In this document: positions 34,222 through 43,507 of the stretch, piece after piece | How positions within the stretch are numbered: position 1 is the stretch's first letter | Layout of the letters: every line of letters starts with the position of its first letter | Notes under the pieces: model-generated | Databases searched by the model: none | What the model saw: only the letters and a program-made list of their open reading frames with translations | What the model was told of the DNA's origin: nothing | Source: Salinibacterium sp. SWN248 | GTDB taxonomy: Bacteria > Actinomycetota > Actinomycetes > Actinomycetales > Microbacteriaceae | Reading direction: 5' to 3' | Length of the DNA stretch: 64,000 nt | Assembly (NCBI RefSeq): GCF_015864575.1 | Contig: NZ_JADYWW010000001.1 | Span: 682,001 to 746,000 of the forward strand | Program-made: the position numbers and the translations under genes

Positions 34222-35540
34222 GAGACCAGTGTGACAGTCAGGGTGTCACCGTTGAGCACATCGGTCGTGTCTTCGGGCACGAAAGCCAGAGCGTTGGCGC
34301 TGGCCAGACTCGCGACGAGATACGAACCGGCACCGCCGGCGCTCGCGGGACGAACGGATGCCGCACCCTGCCCATCCTCTTCGACAACAGCGGGCATGTA
34401 TTGGGCGCGCCCCGCGGGGCTGCGCCAGCCCGTCGTGACCGTGGCGGTGAGCGTCGGCCGCACGATCGGCGTCCGGCCCGCCAGCGTGAGAAGCGCGGGG
34501 CGTACGAAGGTTTCGAACGAGACGAAGACGCTCACGGGGTTGCCGGGGAGGGCGAAGAGGAGGGGGCCGCTGTCGGGAGCGGTTGCGGTGGCGGTCGTGA
34601 CGGTGCTGTTGTCGCTGCTGACGTCGGTGGCGGCGCTGGCGTTGACGACCGGGAACCGGCCGAAGCCCTGGGGCTTGCCCGGCTGCATCCGCACGGGGCC
34701 GAACCAGATGCCGAGCGGGGCGAGCACAGCCTTCACGACGTCGTAGGCGCCGACGCTCACTCCACCCGAGGTGATGATGGCATCCAGGTCGGGGGCGTGC
34801 GTGTCGAGGATCGCACGCAGAGCATCGTCGTCGTCGGGCACGGAACCCAGCAGCACCGGGATGCCGCCGCACTCGGTAATGAGCGCTTCGAGCAGTAGCG
34901 AATTCGAGTCATGGATCTGGCCCCGGGCGAGAGGCTCGCCGGGCTGGCGCAGTTCGCTGCCGGTCGAGAGCACGCCAACGCGCGGTGCCGGAATCACCGA
35001 AAGAGTTCCGACCCCAGCAGCGGCAGCGGCGGCAAGATCGCGCGGGCCGAGAACGCGCCCGGCGGGCAGCACCGCAGCATCGGTGCGCACGTCGGTGCCC
35101 TGGGGGCGAATGAACGCAGCCTCGCTCGGGGCCCGAAAAATGAGCACCGTCGCGGTGCCCTCATCAGTGTCTTCGATGGGAACGATGCAGTCCGCGTCGT
35201 CGGGAACGGGAGCGCCGGTCATGATGCGCGTGGCCTCGCCGGGGAGAAGTCGGGGGTTCTGTGCGGACCCGGCGGGGAGGTCGGCAACCACAGTGAGGGC
35301 AACCGGGGTTTCGGCGGTGGCCGTTGCGGCATCCGCTCGACGAATCGCGTAGCCGTCCATCGCCGAGTTATCGAAGCCGGGCACATCCGCGGCGGCCCGA
35401 ACATCGGCGGCGAGCGTGCGGTGCAGGGCCTGAGCGATCGGAACAGTGATCGCGGGCAGCATGGCGATGGTCGTCAGAATGCTCGCGAGGTGCTGCTCAA
35501 TACTGATCGATGCCGGTAGCGGCGTTGCGTCGAGGGCCAT
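34218..35540 (-). CDS. moeA: Molybdopterin molybdenumtransferase MoeA
   Basis: A 440-residue protein. The N-terminal domain has PGFDNSAMDGYAIRRADA (conserved DNSAMDGYA) and the linker ATRIMTGAPVPDDADCIVPIED. The MoCF-fold domain contains VGVLSTGSEL, ITSGGVSVGAYDVVK and ALPGNPVSVFVSFETFV. The C-terminal beta-barrel follows. It inserts molybdate into adenylylated molybdopterin. The -10 TAGAAT lies six bases before the ATG. Confidence 0.96.
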   Translation of the reverse strand: MALDATPLPASISIEQHLASILTTIAMLPAITVPIAQALHRTLAADVRAAADVPGFDNSAMDGYAIRRADAATATAETPVALTVVADLPAGSAQNPRLLPGEATRIMTGAPVPDDADCIVPIEDTDEGTATVLIFRAPSEAAFIRPQGTDVRTDAAVLPAGRVLGPRDLAAAAAAGVGTLSVIPAPRVGVLSTGSELRQPGEPLARGQIHDSNSLLLEALITECGGIPVLLGSVPDDDDALRAILDTHAPDLDAIITSGGVSVGAYDVVKAVLAPLGIWFGPVRMQPGKPQGFGRFPVVNASAATDVSSDNSTVTTATATAPDSGPLLFALPGNPVSVFVSFETFVRPALLTLAGRTPIVRPTLTATVTTGWRSPAGRAQYMPAVVEEDGQGAASVRPASAGGAGSYLVASLASANALAFVPEDTTDVLNGDTLTVTLVS

Positions 35541-35546
35541 AGGCTC

Positions 35547-35552
35547 ATTCTA
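35547..35552 (-). promoter_or_regulatory. -10 box for moeA-moaC
   Basis: Minus-strand TAGAAT lies six bases before the moeA ATG. Confidence 0.5.
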
Positions 35553-35622
35553 GCGAAAGCGGTTCACACTCGACTGGGTGCGGTCGTAGCGAAAATCGCC
35601 CTTTTCTCCGCAGGTGCGGTGC

Positions 35623-35628
35623 TAAACT
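35623..35628 (+). promoter_or_regulatory. -10 box for the mop-modABC operon
   Basis: TAAACT lies seven bases before ATG 35636, no ribosome site. Confidence 0.5.
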
Positions 35629-35635
35629 CCGATTT

Positions 35636-36049
35636 ATGACGCACTATCGGATTAGCGAAGCCGCAGGGCTCCTCGGAGTCAGCGACGATACGGTGCGACG
35701 GTGGATCGCCTCCGACGGACTGCCTGCCTCTCTCGATGACGCCGGGCGCCAAGTCATCGACGGCGCAGACCTTGCGCAGCGGGCTCAACAACGTGCGCAG
35801 CACGCTCAACAGTTGGCAGCGGCATCCGAATCAACGAGCAGCGCTCGTAACCGGATGGTCGGACTCGTCACGGGCATCCTGAGCGACACCGTCATGTCGC
35901 AGGTCGAACTGCAGTGTGGCCCGCATCGCATCGTGTCGCTCATGTCGACCGAAGCCGTGCGCGACTTGAAACTCGAAATCGGGTCGCTCGCGGTCGCCGT
36001 CGTCAAGGCAACGATGGTGGTTGTTGAGGCTCCGAAAGACAACTCCTAG
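35636..36049 (+). CDS. HTH-TOBE (mop) molybdate-responsive DNA-binding protein
   Basis: A 137-residue two-domain protein: an N-terminal excisionase/MerR-like helix-turn-helix (YRISEAAGLLGVSDDTVRRW) and, after an Ala/Gln-rich linker, a single TOBE/mop domain (ARNRMVGLVTGILSDTVMSQ to VVEAPKD) that binds molybdate. It probably regulates the modABC genes that follow. Its TAG overlaps the GTG of modA. Confidence 0.85.
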   Translation: MTHYRISEAAGLLGVSDDTVRRWIASDGLPASLDDAGRQVIDGADLAQRAQQRAQHAQQLAAASESTSSARNRMVGLVTGILSDTVMSQVELQCGPHRIVSLMSTEAVRDLKLEIGSLAVAVVKATMVVVEAPKDNS

Positions 36050-36894
36050 TGATGCTTCCGGTGCGGAAGCAGGGGCAGCCGCGGCAGCAGGGCGGTCACG
36101 GGCGACGACGGGTTCGCGTGCTGACGACGGTCGCCGCCGTCGCGATTGCAAGTCTGGTGGGGCTTGCCGGCTGCTCGGCAACAGAGCCGGCACCGGCATC
36201 CACGTCTGCTGACGGTGGGCTGCAGGGTGAGCTCACGATCTTCGCCGCGGCGTCATTGACGGCCTCGTTCACCGAATTGGCTGAGGCCTTCAGCGCCGAG
36301 AACCCCGGCGTCACAATCGCGCCGATCTCCTTCGACGGCTCCTCTACGCTCGCCACACAAATCAGCGAAGGCGCCCCCGCCGATGTCTTTGCCTCCGCGG
36401 ATGACGCGACAATGCAGCAGGTCAGCGCCGAGCTGGCGACTGCTCCCGTTTCTTTCGCGAGCAATGAATTGCAGATTGCGGTGCAGCCCGGCAACCCGCT
36501 GGACATCACGGCACTGAGCGATCTGGCGGAGCCCGGCGTGCAGGTTGCCGTGTGCGCTCCCGCGGTTCCGTGTGGGGCCGCTTCGCGCATCCTGCTCGAC
36601 GTTGCAGACGTTGAACTGACTCCGGTGACCGAAGAACAGAATGTGACGGCCGTGCTGACCAAGGTCGAGCTGGGCGAAGTGGATGCCGGGCTCGTCTATG
36701 TCACGGACGTTCTGAACACGGCGGGAGCGGTCGCCGGCATCGAGATTGCCGACGCTGCAACCGCACGCAACACGTACCCGATCGCCGTGCTGAACGAAGC
36801 TGCGCAACCGGCCATCGCGGCCGCGTTCGTGGACTTCGTACTCTCGCCGCCGGGGCAGAACATCCTCGCGAGCTACGGATTCGTGAAGCCATGA
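36049..36894 (+). CDS. modA: Molybdate-binding lipoprotein ModA
   Basis: A 281-residue lipoprotein: signal ASLVGLAGCSA (Cys near residue 42, after a long basic N-region), then the ModA fold with LTIFAAASLTASFTELAEAF, FDGSSTLATQISEGAPADVF and AGLVYVTDVLN. It binds molybdate for the ModBC transporter. The GTG at 36049 overlaps the previous stop; ATG 36052 is an equal alternative. Confidence 0.93.
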   Translation: MMLPVRKQGQPRQQGGHGRRRVRVLTTVAAVAIASLVGLAGCSATEPAPASTSADGGLQGELTIFAAASLTASFTELAEAFSAENPGVTIAPISFDGSSTLATQISEGAPADVFASADDATMQQVSAELATAPVSFASNELQIAVQPGNPLDITALSDLAEPGVQVAVCAPAVPCGAASRILLDVADVELTPVTEEQNVTAVLTKVELGEVDAGLVYVTDVLNTAGAVAGIEIADAATARNTYPIAVLNEAAQPAIAAAFVDFVLSPPGQNILASYGFVKP

Positions 36895-37763
36895 GTGTCT
36901 CCTCGCGCAGCGTGCTGACCACCGGCACCGCGGCAAGCCGAAGCGCGGCAGCCCGAACCACGGCAGCAGCAGGCTCCGGCATCCCGCGCCTTCTCTACCT
37001 GCCCGCGGCTCTTGGCTTCGCGCTGCTGATCTTGCCCCTCGTCGGGCTGTTCCTCCGTGCCGACTGGCCCAGCGTGCCGGCCGCGATTGTCTCGGCGGAG
37101 GCGCAGTCGGCGCTCTGGTTGTCGCTGCAAACCGCCCTCGCCGCGACGGTGCTCTGTCTCATCGTCGGCATCCCGCTCGCGCTCGTGATCGCTCGCTCGG
37201 GCAACCGGCTGGCGGGCCTGTTGCGCGCCCTCACGACGCTCCCACTCGTGATGCCGCCCTTGGTCGGAGGCATCGCCCTGCTGTACCTACTCGGGCGCAA
37301 CGGGCTCGTCGGCAGTGTGCTCGAACTGTGGTTTGGCATCCGCATTCCGTTCACGACGGGTGCTGTCGTGATCGCCCAATCGTTCGTGGCTCTGCCCTTC
37401 CTGGTGATCTCGGTCGAGGGCGCGCTGCGCACCGCGGGCACCCGGTACGAGGCGGTCGCGGCAACCCTCGGTGCAGGCCGCTGGACGGTCTTTCGCCGCG
37501 TCACGCTGCCGCTCATCATGCCGGGCGTCATCGCCGGCACCGTGCTCTGCTTCGCTCGCGCCCTCGGCGAATTCGGGGCCACCGCCCTCTTCGCTGGCAA
37601 CGCCGCCGGCACCACCCGCACCATGCCCCTCGCGATCTACACCGCGTTCAACGGCGCCGGTGTGAGCCAAGATTCGGCCATCGCTCTGTCACTGCTGCTC
37701 GTGGTCGTCGGCATCGTCATCCTTCTTCTGCTGCGCAGCTGGCGCACGACCCCGGAGCGCTGA
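36891..37763 (+). CDS. modB: Molybdate ABC transporter permease ModB
   Basis: A 290-residue permease with about six helices. Typical ModB features: SLQTALAATVLCLIVGIPLA, TTLPLVMPPLVGGIALL and the EAA loop YEAVAATLGAGRWTVFRRV. The start overlaps modA by four bases. Confidence 0.95.
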   Translation: MSVSSRSVLTTGTAASRSAAARTTAAAGSGIPRLLYLPAALGFALLILPLVGLFLRADWPSVPAAIVSAEAQSALWLSLQTALAATVLCLIVGIPLALVIARSGNRLAGLLRALTTLPLVMPPLVGGIALLYLLGRNGLVGSVLELWFGIRIPFTTGAVVIAQSFVALPFLVISVEGALRTAGTRYEAVAATLGAGRWTVFRRVTLPLIMPGVIAGTVLCFARALGEFGATALFAGNAAGTTRTMPLAIYTAFNGAGVSQDSAIALSLLLVVVGIVILLLLRSWRTTPER

Positions 37764-37766
37764 GCC

Positions 37767-38996
37767 ATGACGCTGGATGCCACCATGCTGGTGAACCGCG
37801 GCTCATTCACCCTCGACGCGAGTGTCTCGGTCTCGCCCGGAGAAACGCTCGCGCTGCTGGGCCCGAACGGCTCCGGTAAGTCGACGCTGCTCGCGGTGAT
37901 CGCAGGCCTGCTCGCTCCCGACCAGGGCTCCGTCTCGGTCGACGGGCGAGTGCTCACCGAGGTTCCGCAGTCGGGTGGCGGGCGGTCGGGTGGCGGGCGG
38001 ATGACCGTGGTGCCCGCTCATCGTCGCCGCATTGGTTTGCTCGGGCAAGACCCCCTGCTGTTCCCGCACTTGAGCGCCCTCGAAAACGTCGCTTTTGGGC
38101 TGCGCTCGCACGGCTTGCCGCGCCCGCACGGAATGAAGGCGGCGGAGGCCCGCGAGCGTGCCGCCGAATGGCTCGATGCCATAGGGATGAGCGAGTTCGC
38201 CGCGCGCAAACCCGCCGAGCTTTCGGGAGGTCAGCAGCAGCGCGTGGCGATTGCCCGCGTGCTGGCCACCGAACCCGATGTGCTGCTCTTCGACGAACCG
38301 ATGGCCGCTCTCGATGTGCAGAACGCCTCGCTCGTGCGCACCCTGCTGCGCGAGTGTCTGGCCTCCCGCATCTCCGCCACCCACACCGGAATCCATGGCC
38401 GACCGCAGACCGCACCCGCCACTATCGTCGTCACCCACGATGTGGTGGATGCCATGGTGCTGGCCGACCGCGTCGCCATCATGGATGCCGGCCGCATCAT
38501 CGACAGCGGCGATGTCGCCCGCGTTCTCGGTGAGCCCATCAACCAGTTCGCCGCCACTCTGGTCGGCCTCAACGTGCTGCACGGAATCGTCGAAACGGAC
38601 GAGCTCGTGCGGCTCGCGGATGGGCGTGGTCTCGCCGTCGACGACGTCGCACCGGAGGTCGGTGCGGAGGTTTCGGTCGCGTTCCCGCCGTCCGCGGTGA
38701 CGCTCCGCCGGGAATCGTCGGGTTCCGACGCTGCTGCTGCCGTCGCTGCCGCGACCGCAGCCGCGGGGCCCACGGCACCTGAACCAACCGCATCCGCCCC
38801 CTCGCACCCCAACGAATGGCACGCCACCGTCGACCTTCTCGAGCCCGGCCTCAGAGGAATCCGCGTCACGCTGCTGGGCGACACGGTCGTGGCCGAGACA
38901 GCGGCGGCCGATCTGCTCGCGCACGACATTACGCCGGGGGACCGCATCGTGGCATCCGTCGCAGCATCCCAGATCACGGTGTATCCGCGCCGCTAA
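37767..38996 (+). CDS. modC: Molybdate ABC transporter ATP-binding protein ModC
   Basis: A 409-residue ATPase. Walker A GPNGSGKST is near residue 32-40, signature LSGGQQQRVAIARVL, Walker B VLLFDEPMAALD, switch His in VVTHDV. The C-terminal part (from about 265) is a TOBE domain interrupted by an Ala/Pro-rich linker. The ATPase half carries an Arg/Gly-rich insertion (SGGGRSGGGR). The stop lies inside the first unit of a 13-bp tandem repeat. Confidence 0.94.
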   Translation: MTLDATMLVNRGSFTLDASVSVSPGETLALLGPNGSGKSTLLAVIAGLLAPDQGSVSVDGRVLTEVPQSGGGRSGGGRMTVVPAHRRRIGLLGQDPLLFPHLSALENVAFGLRSHGLPRPHGMKAAEARERAAEWLDAIGMSEFAARKPAELSGGQQQRVAIARVLATEPDVLLFDEPMAALDVQNASLVRTLLRECLASRISATHTGIHGRPQTAPATIVVTHDVVDAMVLADRVAIMDAGRIIDSGDVARVLGEPINQFAATLVGLNVLHGIVETDELVRLADGRGLAVDDVAPEVGAEVSVAFPPSAVTLRRESSGSDAAAAVAAATAAAGPTAPEPTASAPSHPNEWHATVDLLEPGLRGIRVTLLGDTVVAETAAADLLAHDITPGDRIVASVAASQITVYPRR

Positions 38997-39042
38997 ATCG
39001 CACCGCTAAATCGCACCGCTAAATCGCACCGCTAAATCGCAC
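38991..39042 (+). repeat. 13-bp tandem repeat across the modC stop
   Basis: Four exact head-to-tail copies of CGCTAAATCGCAC, the first containing the modC TAA. Each later copy repeats the in-phase or shifted TAA, so no extended product results. Confidence 0.95.
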
Positions 39043-39087
39043 CGCGAATCCTCGGGACAATCCCGTCGTTCTCGGGGCGCACGTTGC

Positions 39088-39093
39088 TAGGAT
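39088..39093 (+). promoter_or_regulatory. -10 box for MOSC gene
   Basis: TAGGAT lies six bases before ATG 39100, no ribosome site. Confidence 0.5.
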
Positions 39094-39099
39094 TCGCCC

Positions 39100-39927
39100 A
39101 TGCGCGTGACACGACTCAGAGTGTATCCAGTGAAGTCTTTTGCCGGCGAAGATGTTGATTCGGCGGCCGTCAATCCGTGGGGTCTCGACCAGGATCGGCG
39201 TTGGGCGCTTGTCGATAGCGACGGCAATGCCCTGACCGCACGTCAGCACAACCACCTTCTCGGCCTCTCCGCTCACGCGCTGAGCGAGACGGCCGTGCGG
39301 CTTTCTGATCGCGACGGCTCCAGCGTGACCGTCGACATGGCCGACGGCGGCGACACAATCGAGGTGAGCCTCGATGGGCAAGGCACCGCCCTTGCAGCCC
39401 GCGGCGACGTGAACGCCTGGCTCAGCGAACGCGTCGGCCTCGACGCACGACTCGTCTGGCAGTCTGATCCGACCGTGCGCCCGATCGACCCCGACGATGG
39501 CGGGCAACCCGGCGAAGTCGTGTCTCTCGCCGACGGCGGCCCGCTGTTGCTCGCGAGCGAAGCGTCGCTGCGCCAACTCGATGAGTGGACCGACGCGGAT
39601 GACGCACCCCTCGACATGATCCGGTTTCGCCCCAACGTGATCATCGACGACCTCGAACCCTTCGTCGAAGAAAGTTGGACGCACGTCACGATCGGCGACG
39701 TGCGCTTTCGCGTCACCATGATCTGCGATCGCTGCGTCATGACCACGATCGAACCCTCCACTCTCGAGCGCGGCAAGGAACCGATTCGAACCCTGGCGCA
39801 GCACCGCCAGCGGGATCACAAAACGTGGTTCGGCATCCGCCTCACTCCGCTTGATGGTGGTCGCCTCCACGTGGGCGATGCCGTCGAGGCGACGACCTCG
39901 GAGGTTTCGCAGCCTGCCGCGGGTTAG
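39100..39927 (+). CDS. MOSC-domain protein with MOSC_N barrel
   Basis: A 275-residue protein. The N-terminal barrel (MRVTRLRVYPVKSFAGEDVD, DRRWALVDSDGNALTARQ) precedes a MOSC domain with MIRFRPNVIIDDLEPF and the conserved Cys in MICDRCVMTTIEP. MOSC proteins handle sulfur on the molybdenum cofactor (mARC/YcbX/MOCS3-C-terminal types). This one has no fused ferredoxin domain. It may itself be a molybdenum-binding oxidoreductase of mARC type. Confidence 0.9.
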   Translation: MRVTRLRVYPVKSFAGEDVDSAAVNPWGLDQDRRWALVDSDGNALTARQHNHLLGLSAHALSETAVRLSDRDGSSVTVDMADGGDTIEVSLDGQGTALAARGDVNAWLSERVGLDARLVWQSDPTVRPIDPDDGGQPGEVVSLADGGPLLLASEASLRQLDEWTDADDAPLDMIRFRPNVIIDDLEPFVEESWTHVTIGDVRFRVTMICDRCVMTTIEPSTLERGKEPIRTLAQHRQRDHKTWFGIRLTPLDGGRLHVGDAVEATTSEVSQPAAG

Positions 39928-39930
39928 TCT
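39925..39930 (+). promoter_or_regulatory. -10 box for moaA
   Basis: TAGTCT overlaps the end of the MOSC gene and lies six bases before the moaA ATG. Confidence 0.5.
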
Positions 39931-39936
39931 GACGCT

Positions 39937-41007
39937 ATGAGTTCCTCCGCGATCGGCACCCCCATCGTGGACACCCTCGGCAGACCGCTGCACGACATCC
40001 GTTTCTCGGTCACTGACCGCTGCAATTTTCGGTGCGTCTACTGCATGCCCAAGGAAGTCTTCGGCGCCGACTACGCGTTCATGCCGCGCGACGAACTTTT
40101 GAGCTTCGAAGAGATCACTCGGCTCGCGAGCATCGCCGCGCTTCACGGTGTGGAGAAGATCCGTCTCACCGGTGGTGAACCGCTCCTGCGCAAAGGCCTC
40201 CCTGAACTGGTCGGGATGCTGTCGAAGTTGACGACTCCGGCGGGCGCGCCCCTCGACCTCGCCATCACCACCAACGGCTCAGCGCTCGGCCACCTTGCCC
40301 CCGCGCTGAAGGAAGCTGGCCTGAAGCGGGTTACCGTGTCGCTCGATTCGCTCGACGATGCGACCTTCCAGTCGATGAATGACGTCAAGTTTCCCGTGAA
40401 GAAGATCCTGGACGGCCTCGACGCAGCGCACGCCGCCGGGCTCGGCCCCATCAAGATCAACATGGTCGTGAAGAAGGGGCACAACGACAAAGACATCGTC
40501 GCGATGGCCCGCCATTTCAAGGACACCCCGTTCATCCTGCGCTTCATCGAATACATGGATGTCGGCACCACCAACGGTTGGCAGCTCGGCGAAGTCGTGC
40601 CTTCGGCCGAGGTTGTCGCGCGTATCAATGCGGAGCTTCCTCTCGAAGAAGTCGCCCCCAACTACAGCGGCGAAACGTCGCAGCGCTGGCGATACCGCGA
40701 TGGCAGCAACGAAATCGGCGTGATCTCGAGCGTCACGCAGTCGTTCTGCCACACGTGTTCCCGCGCCCGTATCTCGGTCGACGGCAAGCTCTACACCTGC
40801 CTCTTCGCGAGCTCGGGCCACGACCTCCGCGCGCTCATGCGTGACGGTTGCACCGACGACCAACTGTCGGATGCCATGGCGAGCCTGTGGCGAAAGCGCA
40901 CCGACCGCTATTCCGAGTTGCGCTCGCTCAACACCCCGCGTCCTGCCGGAGCCGACGGCACCAAGCCCGGCGCCAAGAGAATTGAAATGTCGTACATTGG
41001 TGGCTGA
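39937..41007 (+). CDS. moaA: GTP 3',8-cyclase MoaA
   Basis: A 356-residue radical-SAM enzyme. The N-terminal [4Fe-4S] motif is CNFRCVYC (Cx3Cx2C), followed by the SAM region [13 protein letters not shown]. The C-terminal cluster region [21 protein letters not shown] (21 residues, key Cys three) binds GTP. The C-terminal Gly-Gly of MoaA is present (SYIGG). It makes 3',8-cyclo-GTP, the substrate of MoaC. Confidence 0.97.
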   Translation: MSSSAIGTPIVDTLGRPLHDIRFSVTDRCNFRCVYCMPKEVFGADYAFMPRDELLSFEEITRLASIAALHGVEKIRLTGGEPLLRKGLPELVGMLSKLTTPAGAPLDLAITTNGSALGHLAPALKEAGLKRVTVSLDSLDDATFQSMNDVKFPVKKILDGLDAAHAAGLGPIKINMVVKKGHNDKDIVAMARHFKDTPFILRFIEYMDVGTTNGWQLGEVVPSAEVVARINAELPLEEVAPNYSGETSQRWRYRDGSNEIGVISSVTQSFCHTCSRARISVDGKLYTCLFASSGHDLRALMRDGCTDDQLSDAMASLWRKRTDRYSELRSLNTPRPAGADGTKPGAKRIEMSYIGG

Positions 41008-41008
41008 C

Positions 41009-41254
41009 ATGAGCATTCACATCCGTTACTTCGCGGCCGCAGCCGAGGCTGCCGGGCGCGATGAAGAGCACCTCGAGATCGAGGCCGGAGCCACCCTGAG
41101 CACGCTCAAGGCTGTGCTCATTGAACGCTATGGCGCCCTCATGCAGCGCGTCGTCGAGTCGGGGTCGTTCCTGATCGACGGCGTTGTTCGCCGCGACCCC
41201 GCGCACGCGGTGGGTGCTCGCGTCGACGTGCTGCCGCCGTTCGCCGGCGGCTAG
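41009..41254 (+). CDS. moaD: Molybdopterin synthase sulfur carrier MoaD
   Basis: An 81-residue ubiquitin-fold protein ending VLPPFAGG; the terminal Gly-Gly is adenylylated and thiocarboxylated by a MoeB-type enzyme. ATG 41009 is one base after the moaA stop. It forms the small subunit of molybdopterin synthase with MoaE. Confidence 0.92.
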   Translation: MSIHIRYFAAAAEAAGRDEEHLEIEAGATLSTLKAVLIERYGALMQRVVESGSFLIDGVVRRDPAHAVGARVDVLPPFAGG

Positions 41255-41266
41255 AGCGCGAAACTG

Positions 41267-41692
41267 CTACAGCCCAACCCATTCGGTGGCGCCGCCCGCA
41301 AGCTGCTGGCGCTTCCAGATCGGTACGGTCTGCTTGATGCGCTCGACGAGCAGTTCGCACGCCTCGAACGCTTCGCGGCGGTGCGCAGCGGAGACGGCTG
41401 CCGAGAGGGCAATATCCCCAATCTGCAGCAGGCCAACGCGGTGCGCTGCTGCGATTGCGAGGCCCGTTTCGGCTGCCACTTCAGCGCAGCACTGGGCAAG
41501 CAGCGCCTCCGCTTCGGGATGCGCCTGGTACTCGAGCGACCACACTTCGTTGCCGCCGTCGTGATTGCGCACGACTCCCGAAAACACGACGACCGCGCCA
41601 GAAGCGGGGGATTCGACAGCGCGACGAATAGCGGCCTCATCGATCGGGGCATCCGTGATGGTGGCGAAGCTTGCCGGGGTGGACGCGTTCAT
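41267..41692 (-). CDS. moaE: Molybdopterin synthase catalytic subunit MoaE
   Basis: A 141-residue protein with the MoaE signatures GAVVVFSGVVRNHDGG, LEYQAHPEAEALLAQ, AHRVGLLQIGDIAL and ERIKQTVPIWKRQ (catalytic Lys region). It transfers sulfur from MoaD thiocarboxylate to cPMP. It follows the moeB-type gene by two bases on the minus strand and is convergent with moaD. Confidence 0.96.
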   Translation of the reverse strand: MNASTPASFATITDAPIDEAAIRRAVESPASGAVVVFSGVVRNHDGGNEVWSLEYQAHPEAEALLAQCCAEVAAETGLAIAAAHRVGLLQIGDIALSAAVSAAHRREAFEACELLVERIKQTVPIWKRQQLAGGATEWVGL

Positions 41693-41694
41693 TT

Positions 41695-42939
41695 TTAGTA
41701 CCTCGCGAGCGCAGGATCAATGACCTGCGCGTAGTCGTCGATGCCGCCAACCAGGTGGCGAATGTTGGTGAAGCCGGCGCTCTGCAGCAGGCGCAGGGCG
41801 CGTTCGCTGCGGATTCCGTGATGACAATATACGACCACCGGAATATCGGTGCGGATGTCGGCAAGCCGGCTCTCAAGGCCACCCAGCGGAATCAGTTCGG
41901 CTGTCTCAATCGCGGCAATCGCAAACTCGAAGGGTTCCCGAATATCGACCAGCTGCAGCGCAGCCTCCGTGGAGAGCAGGGCCGCAAGTTCGCGCGAATC
42001 GATCTCGTCGCTCACGCCGCCCGCAGCGTCGCTTCCGCTCGTCTCGCCGAATTCGGCGGAGCCGCCAGTTTTGCTCGTGTCGCCGACACCGCTCGAACCG
42101 ATGGCGGCAGGCGCCAGACCGCAGAATAGGTCGTAGTCAATGAGCTCGGTAACGGCATCCACTTCGTCGCTCACGGCGTATTCCAGCTCGCGAAAGCGCC
42201 CGCTGAGCGCGTCGTAGGTGGTGACTCGGCCCAGAAGCGGTTCGCCGATGCCCGTGATGAGCTTCACAGTTTCGGAGCACATGATCGCGCCGATCATGGC
42301 GCACACGGTCGGCAGCACGCCGCCCTCGGCGCATGACGGAACGGTGCCGGGTGCGGGTGGAACGGGAAAGAGGTCGCGGTAGGTGGGCCCCTGGCCTGAC
42401 CACGAAATTCCGGCTTGACCGCCGTAGCGCAGGATCGCACCCCAGACGACCGGGATGCCGGTCAGCACCGCTGCGTCATTGACGAGATAGCGAGTGGCGA
42501 AGTTGTCGCTGCCGTCGAGCACGAGGTCATACCCCGCAAAGAGTTCGAGGGCGTTGCTGGAATCGAGCCACACGTTGTGGCCGATGAACGAGACTTCGGG
42601 ATCGATGCGGCCGACGGTTTCGGCCATCGATTCGAGCTTGCTGCGCCCGATATCGGTAACCCCGTGGGCGAGCTGGCGGTGCAGGTTGGAGAGCTCAACG
42701 GCATCCGTATCGATCACGCCGATGGTGCCGACACCCATCGCAGCGAGGGCGGGGATGGTGGCGCTGCCGAGGCCGCCCGCGCCCACGACCAGCACTCGTG
42801 CGTGAGCGAGGCGACGTTGCGCGATCTCACCAAAGTCAGGATTAGCGAGCTGGCGCGAGTAGCGAATCAGGCGTTCGGAACTGAGCGGTGCGCCCGGCCC
42901 CACGAGCGGCTGGCGGTCAGACTGAGCAGGCAATGTCAC
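41695..42939 (-). CDS. MoeB/ThiF-type adenylyltransferase with rhodanese domain (MoeZ-like)
   Basis: A 414-residue fusion. The N-terminal E1-like domain has VLVVGAGGLGSATIPALAAM (nucleotide binding), VIDTDAVELSNLHRQ, DGSDNFATRYLVND and PSCAEGGVLP. The C-terminal rhodanese has VVYCHHGIRSERALR with its Cys. It activates the MoaD C-terminus and supplies sulfur, as MoeZ does in mycobacteria. I chose GTG 42939 because AAGGA lies upstream and family similarity begins there; the frame is open to 43239. Confidence 0.92.
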   Translation of the reverse strand: MTLPAQSDRQPLVGPGAPLSSERLIRYSRQLANPDFGEIAQRRLAHARVLVVGAGGLGSATIPALAAMGVGTIGVIDTDAVELSNLHRQLAHGVTDIGRSKLESMAETVGRIDPEVSFIGHNVWLDSSNALELFAGYDLVLDGSDNFATRYLVNDAAVLTGIPVVWGAILRYGGQAGISWSGQGPTYRDLFPVPPAPGTVPSCAEGGVLPTVCAMIGAIMCSETVKLITGIGEPLLGRVTTYDALSGRFRELEYAVSDEVDAVTELIDYDLFCGLAPAAIGSSGVGDTSKTGGSAEFGETSGSDAAGGVSDEIDSRELAALLSTEAALQLVDIREPFEFAIAAIETAELIPLGGLESRLADIRTDIPVVVYCHHGIRSERALRLLQSAGFTNIRHLVGGIDDYAQVIDPALARY

Positions 42940-43090
42940 GAGGCGATCCTTACCGCGCCGAAAGTGGCACGGCCACGATTCTACCGTTTCGGATGCTGCG
43001 AGACCGGGCTTAATCGCAGCGTCGTTGCCTACCGATAGGGTGTGTGCGGGCCGGAGATCTCGGCCCACCACCCGATAAGAGGAGTACCCC

Positions 43091-43462
43091 ATGGAAGCCG
43101 CCGTAATCGCAGCCTGGACGTTTGTTTCTGAAGCCCCGATTCCCGAAGACGTCATGCCCATGCTGCTCCCCGGTGAACAGCCGATCGCGGCGTACAAGAC
43201 GTTCCGCGACAGCGCCGTGTTCACCAACAAGCGCCTCATCGTTCGTGACGCTCAAGGCATCACGGGCAAGAAGGTAGAGCTCTACTCGCTGCCCTACTCG
43301 AACGTGCTCATGTGGTCCTCCGAGAACGCCGGAACGCTCGACATCAACGCCGAGCTCGAACTGTGGACCCGCGCCGGTCACATCAAGATCAAGGTCGGCA
43401 AGGCCATCGACGTGCGCAAGCTCGATATGCTCATCGCCAACGTGGTTATTGGCGCGAGCTAA
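43091..43462 (+). CDS. Bacterial PH-domain protein
   Basis: A 123-residue single-domain protein resembling bacterial PH domains (PF08000): LLPGEQPIAAYKTFRDSAVF, TNKRLIVRDAQGITGKKVE and a terminal helix DVRKLDMLIANVV. GAGGAG precedes the ATG. Role unknown, possibly membrane or protein interaction. Confidence 0.8.
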   Translation: MEAAVIAAWTFVSEAPIPEDVMPMLLPGEQPIAAYKTFRDSAVFTNKRLIVRDAQGITGKKVELYSLPYSNVLMWSSENAGTLDINAELELWTRAGHIKIKVGKAIDVRKLDMLIANVVIGAS

Positions 43463-43507
43463 GGCCACCCACGCACGCGACCGACACGCACACGGCGGGG
43501 TGGGGCA

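Noticed and set aside
43023-43239. Upstream extension of the MoeB-type protein to 43239
   Set aside because: The extra 100 residues lack similarity to the family and GTG 42939 has a good ribosome site.
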